From: Chaunax sp. Z400
Lineage: Eukaryota; Chordata; Actinopteri; Lophiiformes; Chaunacidae
NCBI GenBank assembly: GCA_037577475.1
Contig: CM075202.1
Span: 12,872,501-12,936,500 of the forward strand
Direction of reading: 5' to 3'
DNA length: 64,000 nt
Within the stretch, counting starts at the first letter, position 1, and the number at the start of each line of letters is the position of its first letter. The notes beneath the pieces are model-generated. The model saw nothing but the letters and a program-made list of their open reading frames with translations. It searched no databases and was not told the origin of the DNA. The position numbers and the translations under genes were made by a program. This document shows positions 25,736-39,161 of the stretch, in pieces.

Positions 25736-25896
25736 ATGTCTAGACACCAAAGGAAAAAAGTGTCTTTTCTGATTCCCGGTCATGACCTCGTAAAAACTGA
25801 ACTCCTACAGCATTTTTTTTTTTTTAAGAGCATTCCTTTCCCTTGTTTGACTTTCCCTTTTAGCCAAGCAGGATCAGGAGTAATCTCAACACTTAC

Positions 25897-25950
25897 CAGC
25901 TGCATGCCACAGATGAAGGCCAACGTGCACCTGCCACTGCAGCACCCCAT
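25897..25950 (-). CDS. NKAIN2: NKAIN2, first coding exon (Na+/K+-ATPase-interacting protein 2)
   Basis: On the minus strand an ATG at 25950 opens MGCCSGRCTLAFICGMQL and ends exactly at a splice donor CTG|GTAAGT (intron begins at 25896). NKAIN proteins all start MG-CSGRCTL, and the ICGMQL ending is that of NKAIN2 rather than NKAIN1 (CCLQL), as I recall them. An in-frame TGA lies 21 bases upstream (25971-25969) and the context GCCATGG is a good Kozak site, so this is the true start. The product is a small four-pass membrane protein, mainly neural, that binds the ATPase beta subunit. This exon carries the start of the first membrane segment. Cysteines 3 and 4 near the N-terminus are candidate lipidation sites (inference). 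Remaining exons lie off the left edge. The NKAIN2/TRDN neighbourhood supports the paralogue assignment. Confidence 0.93.
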
Positions 25951-26460
25951 GGCGTCCTCCTCTCTGTCTCAGGGTAAACCTCCCAAATCTCCAGCAGAAA
26001 CTTGAAAATCCCAAAAGCCCCCAGAGGGCTGTCTGGCTGGCTGGCAGCCCAGGTAGAGGCGCTCCCTACTCGGCCTCACAGGAGAGATCGCAGCCCCTCA
26101 CTGGAGCTCAGGGGAATAAAAGGTCACTAGTTCGTTCAAATGGAGGGGATGCTGACAGGTAAACAGCCAGGAGACGTGGTCCCTTGGATTTCCAACAGAC
26201 AGGGGGTCAGGGATCAAAGATGGAGGGGGGGGGACGATTCAAGTCCACAGATTGTTCTTGATGCATCCACAGAGCTTAGTTCTGTACATAAACCCTTTTC
26301 TAAGCCTCTGTATTTGAAGAAAAAAAAAAGCAATCTGATAAATCAGGTGGCTTGGTGCATTTTGATTGATTGGACACAGAATTAATTTAGATTTTTGATC
26401 ATGAGGGTCTCTGGACACAAACAAGCCAGCTCTCCTCTTATGTACACACAGGGTACACTT
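25951..26460 (-). promoter_or_regulatory. NKAIN2: NKAIN2 5'UTR and proximal promoter region (approximate)
   Basis: This is the sequence immediately upstream of the NKAIN2 start codon on the minus strand. It is GC-richer than its surroundings (25975-26120) and should contain the 5'UTR. A TTTATAAGG-like TATA motif on the minus strand near 26485-26493 would place a start near 26455, giving a leader of about 500 bases, but this is only one possibility. The limits are a guess. Confidence 0.4.
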
Positions 26461-29085
26461 GTCCAGTCATCGCCTCCTGATCTCATCCTTATAAACACCT
26501 CTGAATCATGAAGACACAGCAGCCGCTCACACAACCCAAGAAAGACCCTCGGGTGGTTAGAGATGGTGACATCAGATGGATGTGTTCCTGGGATTAAACA
26601 CTCTTTTGTTTAATGATGCAGAACACTTGGGTTGGCTAATTTAAAGGGTGGAGAAAACAAGTGCAAGTGGTCCCAGTCTCTTTCTCTTCTTCTCTCCCCT
26701 CTTCTCCTCTCCCCTCTTCTTCTCTCCTCTCAGGGGAAGTCGCGTACCAGCAACATCCTAAAGGTCCATTTACAGCAAAAACAAAACACAAAAACACTGC
26801 GTTTTTGTCAGCAGGAACCGCGGCTGTAATCCAGCATCATCGCTTTTCCTCTTAATTAGGCGTTTTATCCACTCAGAAAACGATGAGTTAATTTGTCACT
26901 TCAGCTGCTGTGAAATGTCAACATCTGCTGGGAGCTGATTTCGGTGGCTAACGGGTCCTTCCTCTGGTTCATCTCTCCATCAGCTCCACTACACGAGCAC
27001 CGTCAGCCGCTGGTCGCTTGATTCTCCTTCGTTACAGCGGATACATCTCTACAACGAGGAAAGCATGTCCACATTTCGGATGGAGAGAGACAGCGGGAAA
27101 TTTTAGGCTGGGGTAAGTCTCCACAAGGTGACGTAAAAAAAGGCGACGCGAGCCGAAATTACGACCAAGTTTAGTTTGCCGTCTCTGGGTTGTCTTCAAG
27201 GAGTGAAAAAGAGGAGACAATGGGAACCGGGATGGACCAACAGACCGAGAGAGACCGCCTAGAGGAGCGTCTCGCGCCTGCCATCTGTCAAGTCAACCAA
27301 AACAGGACAACATGGCTGTTCCGGTTATGGTAGTTTCAAAATAAAACTTTCAATAGTGCAATGTTAAGACCGTGAGTGGCATATATTTTCTCAGGTATCT
27401 CATGACACTTTTCAATAGAGCTCCTACTTTTTATTTTACAGCGACCCAACAATTCTCCATGGACTCGGCAACAGTGGTGAGGAAAACCTGCCTGTCCGGC
27501 AGAAACCTCAGAGCAGACCCTGAAGAAGTGAAGGCTCTGGCTCCCACGCTGTACTTTTAGAGACTCCAGGGACTACAGCTAACCCTGCATCCTTTATTCT
27601 CTGTGCATAATGTTCTAAATCACATCATGTGGACAAAATTGTGCTTGCATTTGCAATAATTTACCATGGCTCATGTGTAAGGCCAGAACAGAGTGTCGGA
27701 CTTGACCAGCTGGACAGTAGCTACAATACATACAATTTTTTTCCCCCTCCACCTTCTTTTCTTCGCTCATCTTTGAGGTCTGCATCCAGTACCTGATCTT
27801 GGACCCAGGTTGGACCAGGTTCAATAAACTTCATTCACTCTAATTGGGTCTGGGATAGGGTCTACCTGTGTCAACATAGTGCTTTCTACACAGAGATCAC
27901 ACAATACCGCCATAAGGGAGACCTTTTTTATATAACACCTTTCTTATTTTACACTGAACAAATCAAATTTGTGATTTAAGTTCCACAAAGTACTTTGGCC
28001 CAGTTTTTACTTTGTTGCACTTCCAGCTGCAATCCATAACTGCCCAAACTGGTCTGGCCCACATACACAAAACTCGTGCACCAAGTTTGAGCTAGATTGT
28101 GCTTAATGGGGCCAAGCAGGAAACCACAGGCCTTCAAAGGCCTATGATAAATCCTAATTAGGATTTATTCAGGGACACAGAAACTAATTGCACCTCAGCA
28201 CAGCTAAGACTATCTAGTTTTTATTTGTGGAATATTTTAACAATATTTCATGCATGAAATGTGCTAGCAAAGAAGCAGTATGATCTATAAGGTTGTAGGC
28301 CTATTATTGTTTTTCTTAAAATTGTAGTTGCTTTTTGGTGCCTGGTACTTTTTCATGCTGTTCAAAAATAGAGCTTCCTCTGTATCTATTTTTGTCTGCT
28401 CTGCTTTGTTATTGTTAAGATATTGTTTACAACGTACAATACACTTGACTTGTATAGAGGCCGTGACTTTTATTGATGTTGTTGGTCATTGGTGGTATTT
28501 TTTTCACCTACCTAGTTTACATCACAGTCCTGCCCATCCTTTATTCACTACTCTTGAACTATTTTGTCCATCTTTTGTAGTGCTTGCTCTTAGCTGTATG
28601 TGTGTTCCTCTTGAGATCAATAAACAACCAGAATGAAAACAAGCCTTACTGATTGTGTACACAGAGTCAAGGTATTTTTTTTTAAAAGCACCAGAGAAAA
28701 ACATTTGTTTATTTAAAAAATTGTTTGTACATCTGTATCTATGTAAGTAATCACTACATGATATAATCATTAAAAGTATAAAAGTTACTTTCCTACACAA
28801 ACTGCCTAAGCAAACAGTTGCAGTTAAACATAGTGGTGCATTTTTTAAATCCCTTGAACGTCCTTGGGCTCCTTTATTTTGAAGGCTGAAGGATCACATT
28901 TCCGTCCCTTTTGTGGCTGCGTCTGGCTGACTTGATGTGGCTGATGTTCCGCTCGGCAGGGGAGCGGCGGGGCTCTTTTCACCGAGACACACAAACACAG
29001 GCTGAGATGGATGCAGCTTTGGTCGGTGTACAGCTGCTCAAGAACATGGCCTTCACCCATTATTCTGAATGACACCCTCTCTCCC

Positions 29086-29124
<39 letters not shown>

Positions 29125-29469
29125 GGGGAGCCCTGTCTGAGTTGTCAAGATAATCATTTTATCCTCATTTCTCATTCACTTAATTGAAGGATGAAGGGTC
29201 TTTGATAACCTGCTATTAAGGTTGAATATTTAAATAACAGAGGTTTAAAATTTTATGCAACATATCAAAATTGCTCACAATTATCCATTAATAATTGGCA
29301 AGAGCCTTGGGTTAACACTTCGTTGGTTGATTGCGTCATTTATGAGTGACACTTAATTTAGCTCTGTGTGTTGTTTCCACAGTAGCTGGAGTTCAGTGAA
29401 GACAACATGCTACAGTCAACAACAAAAAGCTAAGCTCCTGAGAACAAGCAATTAAAGGTAGGGGGTCTC

Positions 29470-29470
<1 letters not shown>
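26461..29470. other. intergenic DNA between NKAIN2 and TRDN
   Basis: No gene was recognised. The span contains a pyrimidine tract (CTCTTCTTCTCTCCTCT) at 26680-26732, a TTTTTTCCCCCTCC stretch near 27737 and a (CT)n microsatellite at 29086-29120. The plus-strand frame at 28328-28636 is hydrophobic but matches nothing I know. Confidence 0.5.
29086..29120. repeat. (CT)n microsatellite
   Basis: A CT dinucleotide run of about 30 bases between NKAIN2 and TRDN. Confidence 0.9.
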
Positions 29471-29474
<4 letters not shown>

Positions 29475-29565
<91 letters not shown>

Positions 29566-29568
29566 TGT
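29475..29568. repeat. (TG)n microsatellite, about 90 bp
   Basis: A nearly pure TG array with one TTTG interruption at its end. It gives an artefactual cysteine-valine frame and is not coding. It is the first of three long TG arrays in the divergent NKAIN2-TRDN interval. Confidence 0.97.
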
Positions 29569-32500
29569 TATGGGGTCACTTGTCCCACACCTGTAAAATG
29601 ACCAGCACTTTAAACAGACACAGAGCTGTAGAGGCTATCACTGCTTTAGCTATACAGCATAATGGCCTGCTTTCCCCTCACCATCAATCTCTGTCACAGT
29701 CTACCCCTCCCACACACACCCAGGACAACAGCACACACGTTCAGACACAAATGCACACACACACACTTATTCGAACCGCACACAGGGTGACAGGGGTTTA
29801 ATTATGCTGCTAATCATGAGTGACAGTGGCATGTATAATGGCTGATTCCCTGAGGCCATGTGTCAAAGCGTCCATGCATTCATCAATCTATTATGTCTTC
29901 TATTTATCATCTCACCTACTTAGTCATCCATCCATCGCTCCATCCGTCCATATCTCCGCTCAAATCCTACCTTTCTGTCTTCAACATTCCTCCATCATTT
30001 CCTGCTCCTCTTCTCTATTTCTGGGCGCTGTTGTCATTTTTGTGGCTTTTCTCTTTGTCACACAGCATCTGCTCACAGAGGTCACTGACTGGGTTGGACC
30101 TGGGCCAGCGAGCCTCTGACCACTGAGAGCTTGGCTGTGGTTCATCTAGATGAGCCTCCAGATGATCAGAGGTTTGTAGTGAATATATCATCAATCTAAT
30201 TTGTTTGTGGAAGGTGCGAATTTGAGGAGTAATGACAGCTAGTGGCTCAAAATGAAGGCAATAATCTGCAGACAGTAATCAATAATGGAAAAATGGTTAG
30301 TTGCAGCCCCCTAATGACATAGCTTAATCAAAGTTTGTTATTAGGGCTTGTTTAATTGAAACATTTTTACATTCTTAACTTTATTAAATATTTATCTGTG
30401 GTATCTTTTCATTTAGTCATTTTCTCACAACACACCATCTGCCGCATGCCACGCTGAATTCACCACACATGGGCTGCTGATAAATAAACCTTGAATTGTT
30501 TTTGACTTGTTTTGCAACATGTATTAATTGATGGTAGTAGTGGTGCATCAAGGCACGAACTCATAAATAAACAGAAGGAAGAGCTTTAAAGCTAAATTAT
30601 AAACCATCTCGGGCTTGGACACAGAATTTTAATGAATCCATCCCAGCACAACGTTAACTTGTAGCTGTTTTTGGAGCATTTGATCATATCGCGTGATCTT
30701 CCTCGACCGATTGAGTTGTCCAGTTGTCATGGAAATGTGAAAAAAACAAACGTTCAATTCAATTTTCTGAGACTGAAATTGATCCTCAGCCATGTTGTCT
30801 TTAAAGTCAAGATAGGGAGCACACCTGTAATCAGGCTGCAGTTGCAGTCTCGTAGCTCGTTTGTAAAATGATACTGCTTTGCCGACATTTGCGGCTTTCC
30901 TGTCATGTCAATAAGGCTTATTCGGATTTGACAGAGAGAAAGTGACAGAGAGGAAGAGAGATAGGCTGCACCGTCTTGCAGATATGGAAATAGGATGTTT
31001 ATTATTTTATCTGTCAAGACCAGTTGTCACCAGATGCCTGCTGCTGCCAGCCTATCACAGCCCACACTCACATGCACAAAAAAACCCTCCTAGACCTTCT
31101 GCCACTCTGACATGCTGAGGCTCCGACACCCTCTGAAAACAACCTAACCTCAGACCCAGGTAGCTGAAAATAACCTAGATGTATGTGGAATATCGGTTGC
31201 GATGTCTGAACCACTGACGTCTCATATCTACTGTTGACACCACACAATTGTAATATAGAATCTAATTCACACAACGTGAGGGAAACAAGACACACAGAGA
31301 TGGAGGAGGAAGCAAAAGGACAGAGAGAAAAGAAGGGCAAGACGATAGTGTGCCGCATGAGAAAAGGGTAATGTTCATGTTAGGGGTTTTGATATAAAGA
31401 TAGATGGAAAAACACATCATGGCATCAAAAAGAACATAGTGAGTCATAATTAAGTGACACAACAGCAGTAAACAGATCAAAATAGGACACAGCAGAATGA
31501 CTTAGAAGGAGAGGTGAGTTTATTTTTGACAAAAATGTTTATATGGTGACATTTTTTTTTCACACTGTTGCTTATTCTCACATTCAGTAGGCACAAGGAG
31601 CAACATTTTCATTTGGAGACACCTGGCAGATATCAGCCAAATCAGCTTTTAGCTCTGTTTTAGGTCTCTATCAACTTTTGAGGGGTGTTTTGCTGCTAAA
31701 TACTCCACCGAAAGTTAGTTTGCTCTGTTAGCTACAGCTGCTGCCTTTGTCTATCTGCCATCGGTGCTGGGCAGGTAGTGTAAAGTGGGTTGCACAGAGC
31801 TTTCAGCTGAAAGCAATTGGCTGTTGCAGGTGAACATGGCACTCATATGAGCTGTGATGCTGAACCAAAAGAGAAAAGGATGTGGGCACTAAAATAATGA
31901 GGTGAAAAGGTTTGGCGTTCATTTTCTGTTGGTTCATCTCTAAAATAGCGACAGCTTTGACTGACAGTTATTATAGAAATATGAATCATAGCCAATTTAA
32001 TTAAAAATGCAAAATTATCTCCTATAAAGGCTATTTGGAGTGTCGGTTGTGAATAACAAAAGGGTAGTAAATCCTGACTGTGGCCACTTTAATACGCCAA
32101 CCAGTCAAAGTCGGTGTGTAAAATCCTCTCTTCACGAGAGAGAGATTGCCTTGTGTGAGAAAAACAGGATTCAAAGTATTTAAGTGAAATATCCTGCAGA
32201 TTGGCTGACTGTGGCGTAACTGCAGGCTATTCTGTAACTCCTGCCTCTTCATAAGCAGCACTTGAGCAGAAACCAAATTAGCTGAAAGCAGAATAACTAA
32301 TTTTAGAACATGCTCAAATATATTGGCTACTCAATTACGGTCACAAGACTGCTCGCCTCTGGCTTTCCTTTCTTCCCGACTTGGACCTATTAAGATGAAT
32401 AGGTAGTCCCAATGAAATCATGGAACATTTGCAAATTTAAAAAAAAAATGAAGAAGAAAGAAATGCATTGTTAAGTGTTTTTTCATTTGTGTGTGTGTGG

Positions 32501-34472
32501 TTGTTGTTTTTTTTACATTTGAACAATTTGGATTTTGTTATGTGACATCACCTCATGTAAATAATGCAAATAATAGTGGAAAAAATGGAAAATATGCTCA
32601 TTCTCTTAATTGGAGAAAGTTTGATGAGAAAATTCATTCTTACGTCTGAACAGTAAAGGTGAAGCTGTATGTAGCAGGCAGTTAGCTTAGCCTGCTACTT
32701 TGACTACAAACCTCCAGGAAGCTACAGCATCCAGCCACAAAACAGTCCAGCAGATAACCCATGTGAAATGGTCATTTTTGATATTAAGCAAAAAAGATAT
32801 AACATGCCAATTTTTAAGTTTTATAAATGATGATAGGTGGATTTGATTTGGACAGAGCCAGGCAAGCTGTTACCATGTCTTCAGTCTAAGCTCAGCTAAG
32901 TGGCTGTCGTGATACAGTAGTTTCAGATTTACCAGACATGACAGCCTCACTAAACAGAATAAAAAGTCTAAGGTTAAGAAAAGCACAGTTATTCTTGTAA
33001 AGACCCTCATGGCTTGGTTACAGCTGAACCATATGCAGCTCAGTGTCAGCGAGATGAAGAAGCAGACTTCACACAGAGCAGGAAAGGCAGATGTCACCAT
33101 TCGAAGTGAAAAGGTGCAGATGGCACAGGCACATAACATTTTCATAAATTCATATCAAAAGTATGAAGAGGCTTGAGAACAGAAGTTCAATCTAAAAGAA
33201 AATAATATTTAACTCATGGCTGTTTTACCATTCTACTGCTGTGTGCACATAAATACAAAGATTTATTTAACCAATGCACAACCTGGCTCAAAGCTGAACA
33301 TACTAATATTCATACTATTTTATAACACCCAGACTTTATCATGCATCCATACAACTTGAAGCGTGTATGGAACTCAAACACATCCGTTTGAATATTTCCA
33401 TTCAATGGCAGCTGTGACCACAAAGAAGTTCCCCTTGAAATAAAGAAAGGTAAGTTCTGATCACATGAAACATGACATGACATGCTGTTGTGTGCAGCAC
33501 AGGAAAAACACAGATGCTCCTAACAGATATTGCGCAAACGTAGGAAGTTCTAAAGTGTCATTACTCCCAGTGTTACATGGCCTTTATGAGTAAAACAGTT
33601 GGTGTCCATGGCACTGATGAGTGACATTCTGATCGATTTCTACTAACTAATAACTAATACAGTGATGAAGTGAGTAAACAGGAGGAAAAATATGATGGTT
33701 ATGGTTATGTGATGTCATTTTCTTGGATCTGGAATCAACTTTTTTTTTTCCACATCTCGAAATAGTAATGTAACCTAATTAACATCGCATTTAAAGTGTC
33801 ATCGTAAAGGATTTAATCTATACCCATACCGAGGAATCGCTTCAGGCTTTGTGAAATGTCATTAATTTCCCAATTAGAGAATTATTTCATTTCCCATCAA
33901 GCACATTCGTGGGTGATCCAATAGCCAGGGTATCTTTATCCCTATAATTATTCTACCGTCGAGTGATTACAATAAGCACCCCACTATTCTCTGTTACCAC
34001 CAGCTGTGCTTATACACTCCACTTGCAGCAGTGACTAAGAGGCAAACAGTTATCTTTCTTTTTCTTTCAAGGAACGTATAAAGCCATTCATTTTTCCTCT
34101 TTAACTTTGCAAATTGTGCCGTGACAGAATTTAGTCCACTTAAACGATGGCCCTCAGTATTCAAAGTAAACAAAGAGAAAACACAACAATAAACACAATT
34201 ATTGCGCAGAAATTCATTAATCCTCTTAAATCACAAATGTGGGTCCTCAGCAAGTCTCCAAAAAATAAGAACAAACAAACAAACAGAGATGAGTAATGTT
34301 TCTCCATGCAAACACAAAGCCTGAGAGTATCTGTGTTTTTTCCTCCGCCATGTGGATATAGACATTTATGCCATGAATCACACACTAATTCAGTTTTACT
34401 TATGCTCCTTGTCTGAGGAGGCATTCTTCTCTCTTAATAGGCAGACCTCAACTGTGTGTGCGAGGTTCCTGA
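29569..34472. other. intergenic DNA between NKAIN2 and TRDN
   Basis: No exon or RNA gene was recognised. A CCATCCATCG patch lies at 29926-29950. The stretch 33760-34040 is complex, non-repetitive and rich in TAAT/ATTA motifs, and reads like a conserved non-coding element, but conservation cannot be judged from one sequence. Confidence 0.45.

Positions 34473-34569
<97 letters not shown>
34473..34569. repeat. (TG)n microsatellite, about 96 bp
   Basis: A pure TG array between NKAIN2 and TRDN. The open frames on both strands across it are products of the repeat. Confidence 0.97.
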
Positions 34570-34570
<1 letters not shown>

Positions 34571-37466
34571 CTGGAGGAGGAACTGTAAGTGCTATTAGAC
34601 TTGGATATTGCAGCAGTATAGCTCACGGGAGCTCAATACAGCTCAATGCATTTGTCATTTTTATCAAGAGCGGAGTGTAAATGTATAATGAAAATCACAA
34701 CAACCTTCGAGTCCCCTTCACAAATCCAGCCCTGGGTCATTTTCTGCTCCGTGCTTCTAACTCGGCAGGTTTTGTATCTTTTGCCAAAAGACAGAAAATG
34801 TTCCCAAAGACAGCCTTCCCTCTTACATCCACATCTGTCACCTTCTGTTTCTACTTCTCCTCTTGAAGTCCATGAAGAAACACCTCTAAGAACACATTAA
34901 GACTTCCCCTGTAAACACCGTGGTAACAACCAAATTACCCCCCCCAATTGGATATTTGCTTTGAGCTCAATGAATCACACATAATTATTTCCCCTTTCAG
35001 GAGTTTCCCCTCTGAGAAAATGAATTTGTCTTTAAAGACTTGAAGTGTTTGTGAGTCCAAGCCTGATGGTGGATTGTGCTTTTGATGCTCATTAGTGTAC
35101 ACATCACCGTGTTTGCGCTCGCAAGTGTAAGCATGCATATTGCACTACAATCTGTTTAATCAGATCAGGGTACATTCACCCAAGTTACAGGAAGAAGCAT
35201 TTCCCTGTCACTTCCTGCGTGGAACACAGCAGGTGGCTACGGGGGCAGTATGGTGTGTTGATTTTTTCGCAGAGAGAACTGGAGGTAAATTAGCTACATT
35301 TTACTGCATAGATGGCACATTGTTGGCATCGTACTTTTACACACTCTGTTAGAACATAAGACAGAGTTTGGGGAATCGATGCATGACTTGATCGGACCAT
35401 GATCGTGCAAGACGTTGTTAAGAAAGGTTACTTTGACATTTTCCTAAATGCCATTTTTCAACCTTGTGTCCACCGCAAACAAAATCCTTTTCACCTTTTC
35501 ATCCTTTTCAGCAGAAATTGTCAAAAACTATGATCGATATGTCCAAACAAATGAAGACGATAGTTAGATTCCAAGAAAGACAGAAAATATGTTTTCCCTA
35601 TTTCTAACTTCATGACCCAACCTTTTAATATTTTAGGTACTGATGTTGCTGTAACGATAGCTGTAACATTGTCCCCATATCTGCGCATTCGCTCTGAGGT
35701 CTGTGCTGTGACGTTCAGACGGACAATCTTATTCTAATTAAGACGATGAAAACTGGGGGAGACAGTTTCCAAGTTGATCAAATGGGGCAGAGCATTTCCA
35801 CCACCGAGTCTTTCATAATGTAATGAGGGAGATGAGGCAGGTAATGTGAAGATGAAGAGAACACTGATTACAGCAAACAGAGAGAGAAAGAACAGAGGAC
35901 AGACAACCGGGTGGGATGAGAAAGACATCGAGCTTGGAGAGAACAGGAAGAGAGAGAGACGAGACAATTATCAATCTGTGTTGCAGTTCAAAGAGAAAAG
36001 GCAACAGAGAAGTAAGAAAATAATCACAGCTCCTACCGTATATAGAAAGAGAGGCAAAGAAAAGCGAGGCAGAGGAAAAATGAAGAGATATGGATAATAA
36101 AAAAGATGTAGAAAAGCGGATATTGATTGGTTAAAAATGCATGAGGTGTCTGGTGCGCAGCTCCTCATCTCTAATGCCTTCTGACCAGACAGGCTGAAGT
36201 TAAAGCATCAAATCCAAGAATAGCTGTAGTTAATCACTGTTTTTAATATCATTTTCTGTCAGTCAGTGAATCACCCTGTCACTTACTCAGACTCTAAAAT
36301 GTCAGTCTCTAAAACAGGCAGCGAAACACACAGAAACATTCAACTTTACATGCTGAAATGGAAAGTAATCTGTTGTGTATTGTCGAAAAGGTTGAGATGC
36401 TAAGCCAATGTTTATCTCCTTAGACTGACTGAACTAGAATCTGGGAATAGAACAAATAAAGAAGTGTGTCTGTTTATCATAGATCAGTCAGTGTACATGC
36501 AATATTGGCCCTTGAGCTATAATTATTCTTCCTGACACTGTGACTTTAATTTCTATCCCCCCTTGTCTCTGCTGTCTTTCCATCTGTCTGGCCTGACTCT
36601 GCCAACGCTGCGTTTGAAAGTGTGTGTGTGTGTGTGTGTGTGTGTATTGTGTGCGCGTGTGTGTTTACTGTATACCCCCCTCCAGTACATTTCCAGGTCT
36701 ATGAACTTGTATCAAGACACAGCAGGGTTTTGGCAGAGAGAAAGTGCCAATATGACCAAAAGACAGCAGATCACAGTTAAGATGAGCAGGATTTCACTTC
36801 CTGGCCAAACCACAAAGCCAAGATTACTCCTGGAGCACACGGGGCATTCAAGTACCTGTTGGGTGTCTCTACCTGGCCTGGATTTCCATCGGTCTATTTC
36901 CTGTTGAGAGTTGCTCCCAGCCAAGCATGTTTGTTAGAGCTGGTGTTGAAAACAAAGGGGGAAAAAATTTGTCTTGTAGGTTTTGGTGGGCAGAAATCTC
37001 AAAATGTCTGAATTTTCTGACGGTAAACACTTTTCAGTCTTGGATATAATAAAAATGAATGTGATAAAGGGAAACATGATGGTGTTTGTTTGAGGTGACT
37101 CATTCACACAAATTAGCGGTGATTTGGGCCTCAAGGTTTTGCTTAAGGGCACTTTGCATGTCGACGAGAGGAGGTGGAAATCAAACTGCAGGCACTTTGA
37201 TTACAATACAATTTCACATTTTTTTGTTTTAACACAAAATAAACAAAAGTGATTAAAAAAAGATAAGATATAGAAATTTATATTATATTATTATTATTAT
37301 TATTTTATTTTTTAGTCGACACTCTTATGGACTAAGGTATTGTCACTCCATGACAGAGATAATGAGCCTCAGGCCTGTTCGATGAAGATTTCATGCAAAT
37401 ACACACATCAGCTTCACTGGTTGACTTAATTATCTAAAACAGCAACATTTTTTTTTCCTGGCCAGC

Positions 37467-37468
<2 letters not shown>
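34570..37468. other. intergenic DNA between NKAIN2 and TRDN
   Basis: Visible items are a GA-rich purine patch at 35840-36115 (many AGAGAGAAAG phrases), a short (TG)n run at 36620-36665, a (ATT)n stretch near 37285-37310 and a T-run at 37448-37456. Frames here are low-complexity purine or pyrimidine translations. Confidence 0.5.

Positions 37469-37557
<89 letters not shown>
37469..37557. repeat. (TG)n microsatellite, about 88 bp
   Basis: A pure TG array about 1.6 kb upstream of the candidate TRDN promoter. Confidence 0.97.
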
Positions 37558-37558
<1 letters not shown>

Positions 37559-39161
37559 TTATCCCATCAGTAGTATAGCTTTGGGCTGGTTTACATTTGC
37601 ATAATGAAGTCAATAACGCTGCCCTCCTGGGAGGGAGCAGGGTGACATTATTACTAATTTATTATGAAGAGTTGAGCGTTTGCGCATATGTGTGTGTGTT
37701 GGGGGAGGGTGGGTTCGTGTGCGTGTGTTTAACGAGGGGCACAAACAAAAATGGCGTGAGGTGAGGTACACAGGTGCAGGAGGTGAGACGATTTCAGGAG
37801 CAACCAGGGGAGGGAAGAGATGAAACTAGAACAGGTAGAATAAAAGAAAGGAAAGGTGTACAAAGAGGTGAGGGTGAAAGGAGGACATAAAGTTAGAGGC
37901 CGAAAGATGTTTGGAAGGGGAGTTTAGAGGGGAGATAAATGAGAATCCTGGAAGACAAAACAAATGGGACAGACGGTCATGAAGAGTGTTATGGAGGGAC
38001 AGAGATGTATGGTTGATGTGTGACTCCTATGTTCTTCGCTTCTGTTATAATCACAGACCTGGTGTCCTCACTGTCCTTTACTGGATGAAGGCCTGCAGCT
38101 GTGTTTAAGCCCAGAGCATGTAGCTGTAGCCCTGTGGCATCATTACTAACAGAACACACAGAACATTAACCTCATGCGCCAGATGGTTTGTTACACGGAG
38201 CCATCGGAGAAATTGTTCTTGGAAATTGTTCGGAAAAGGGCAGGCATTTAAAAAAAAAAAGAAAAAAGGAACTTTGCAGGTGATTGAGTGAACCGTCTGT
38301 TTATCACCGTCAATCACGAGCTAAATTCAACCAATCAGATCAACGAACAAGGTGACTCCAGTCAATGTCAGTCCAGAGAATAGCGGAAACATATTTTTCT
38401 TCAAGAGAACCCTTCAATCCTGTTCCTTTTTAGCGTTTCAATGAAAAATGAATCCAGGTCTGGTATACGTGAACGCTTGAAAACGTACGATGGAAGTGAG
38501 ACATTAATGATAACGCATGGATGCTGAGAATCTTGTCAGAATTCTGGGATTAAAGTCGGAATTACATGACACTGAGCTTCACAAGTGGACACACTAGTTC
38601 CTCGTGGTGACAAAGTTTCCATTTTGCTGCGCGGTGCATTCTCATGTCTATCAGAGCTCTAACCGAATGTTTCAAGCATGGAGTCTTCTCCTTAAAAATG
38701 TCGTACTAGTAGTTGTACTTGGGGTCATGAGCATTGAGTCTAGATGGGCAAAGACATTGGATATGCATGAATTTCTGAGGCGTTTCAACTCCAGTCATAA
38801 AAAACTCAGGAAATTGTTCTATTTTGTGTCTGCATTTTCCTTAAAGTCATACCCTATTGGGTATTTTTTTCACACCCATACGTGTACATGTGTGTTTGGG
38901 CCTTTCTCATATTGCCCCCTTCACCCTCTTCCTACATACTTGCACACTGAGTGTCCTCAATGAGGGTCTGCCACATTAAGAGCCATCGCACACCAATAAC
39001 CCTGGAATGGAGGTTGGTTGGTCATGAAACTCTCCCACAGAGAGTCTACACCAATGACGACTTAATGACCATATGAAACACTGTTGTGTTGGACATGGAG
39101 GACATTTAGATATCAACAACTTAAAGAATATTGTGTGTAAGTCAAAAATGCCCTCTCCACG
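37558..39161. other. region upstream of candidate TRDN promoter
   Basis: Unique DNA with a purine-rich patch at 37730-37990 (repeated GGTGAGG, GGAGGG and AAAGGAAAGG phrases) and an A-run at 38250-38260. No exon was recognised. The sequence could hold TRDN enhancers, but no MEF2 or SRF site was convincingly found by eye. Confidence 0.45.

Larger units (their letters stand above)
1..25896 (-). other. NKAIN2: NKAIN2 intron 1 (partial, runs off left edge)
   Basis: This span lies downstream of the NKAIN2 first coding exon on the minus strand. I searched for the next NKAIN exon, which should encode the conserved run around FDFLGYQWAP, and did not find it on either strand. I therefore infer that the whole span is intron 1 and that exon 2 lies outside the window. 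A very long first intron is known for this gene in human. The content is AT-rich unique DNA, simple repeats and the transposon remnants listed separately. No other coding exon was recognised. Confidence 0.7.

Noticed and set aside
25337..26005. 222-codon plus-strand open frame, the longest in the window
   Set aside because: The first two thirds is a CCATCC-rich low-complexity translation. The well-formed last part is the reverse complement of the NKAIN2 first exon. Its apparent acceptor and donor are coincidental.
34352..34626. Cys/Val- and His/Thr-repeat frames across the TG arrays (also at 29475, 41064 and 62206)
   Set aside because: Pure products of dinucleotide repeats, open on both strands, with no flanking coding sequence.
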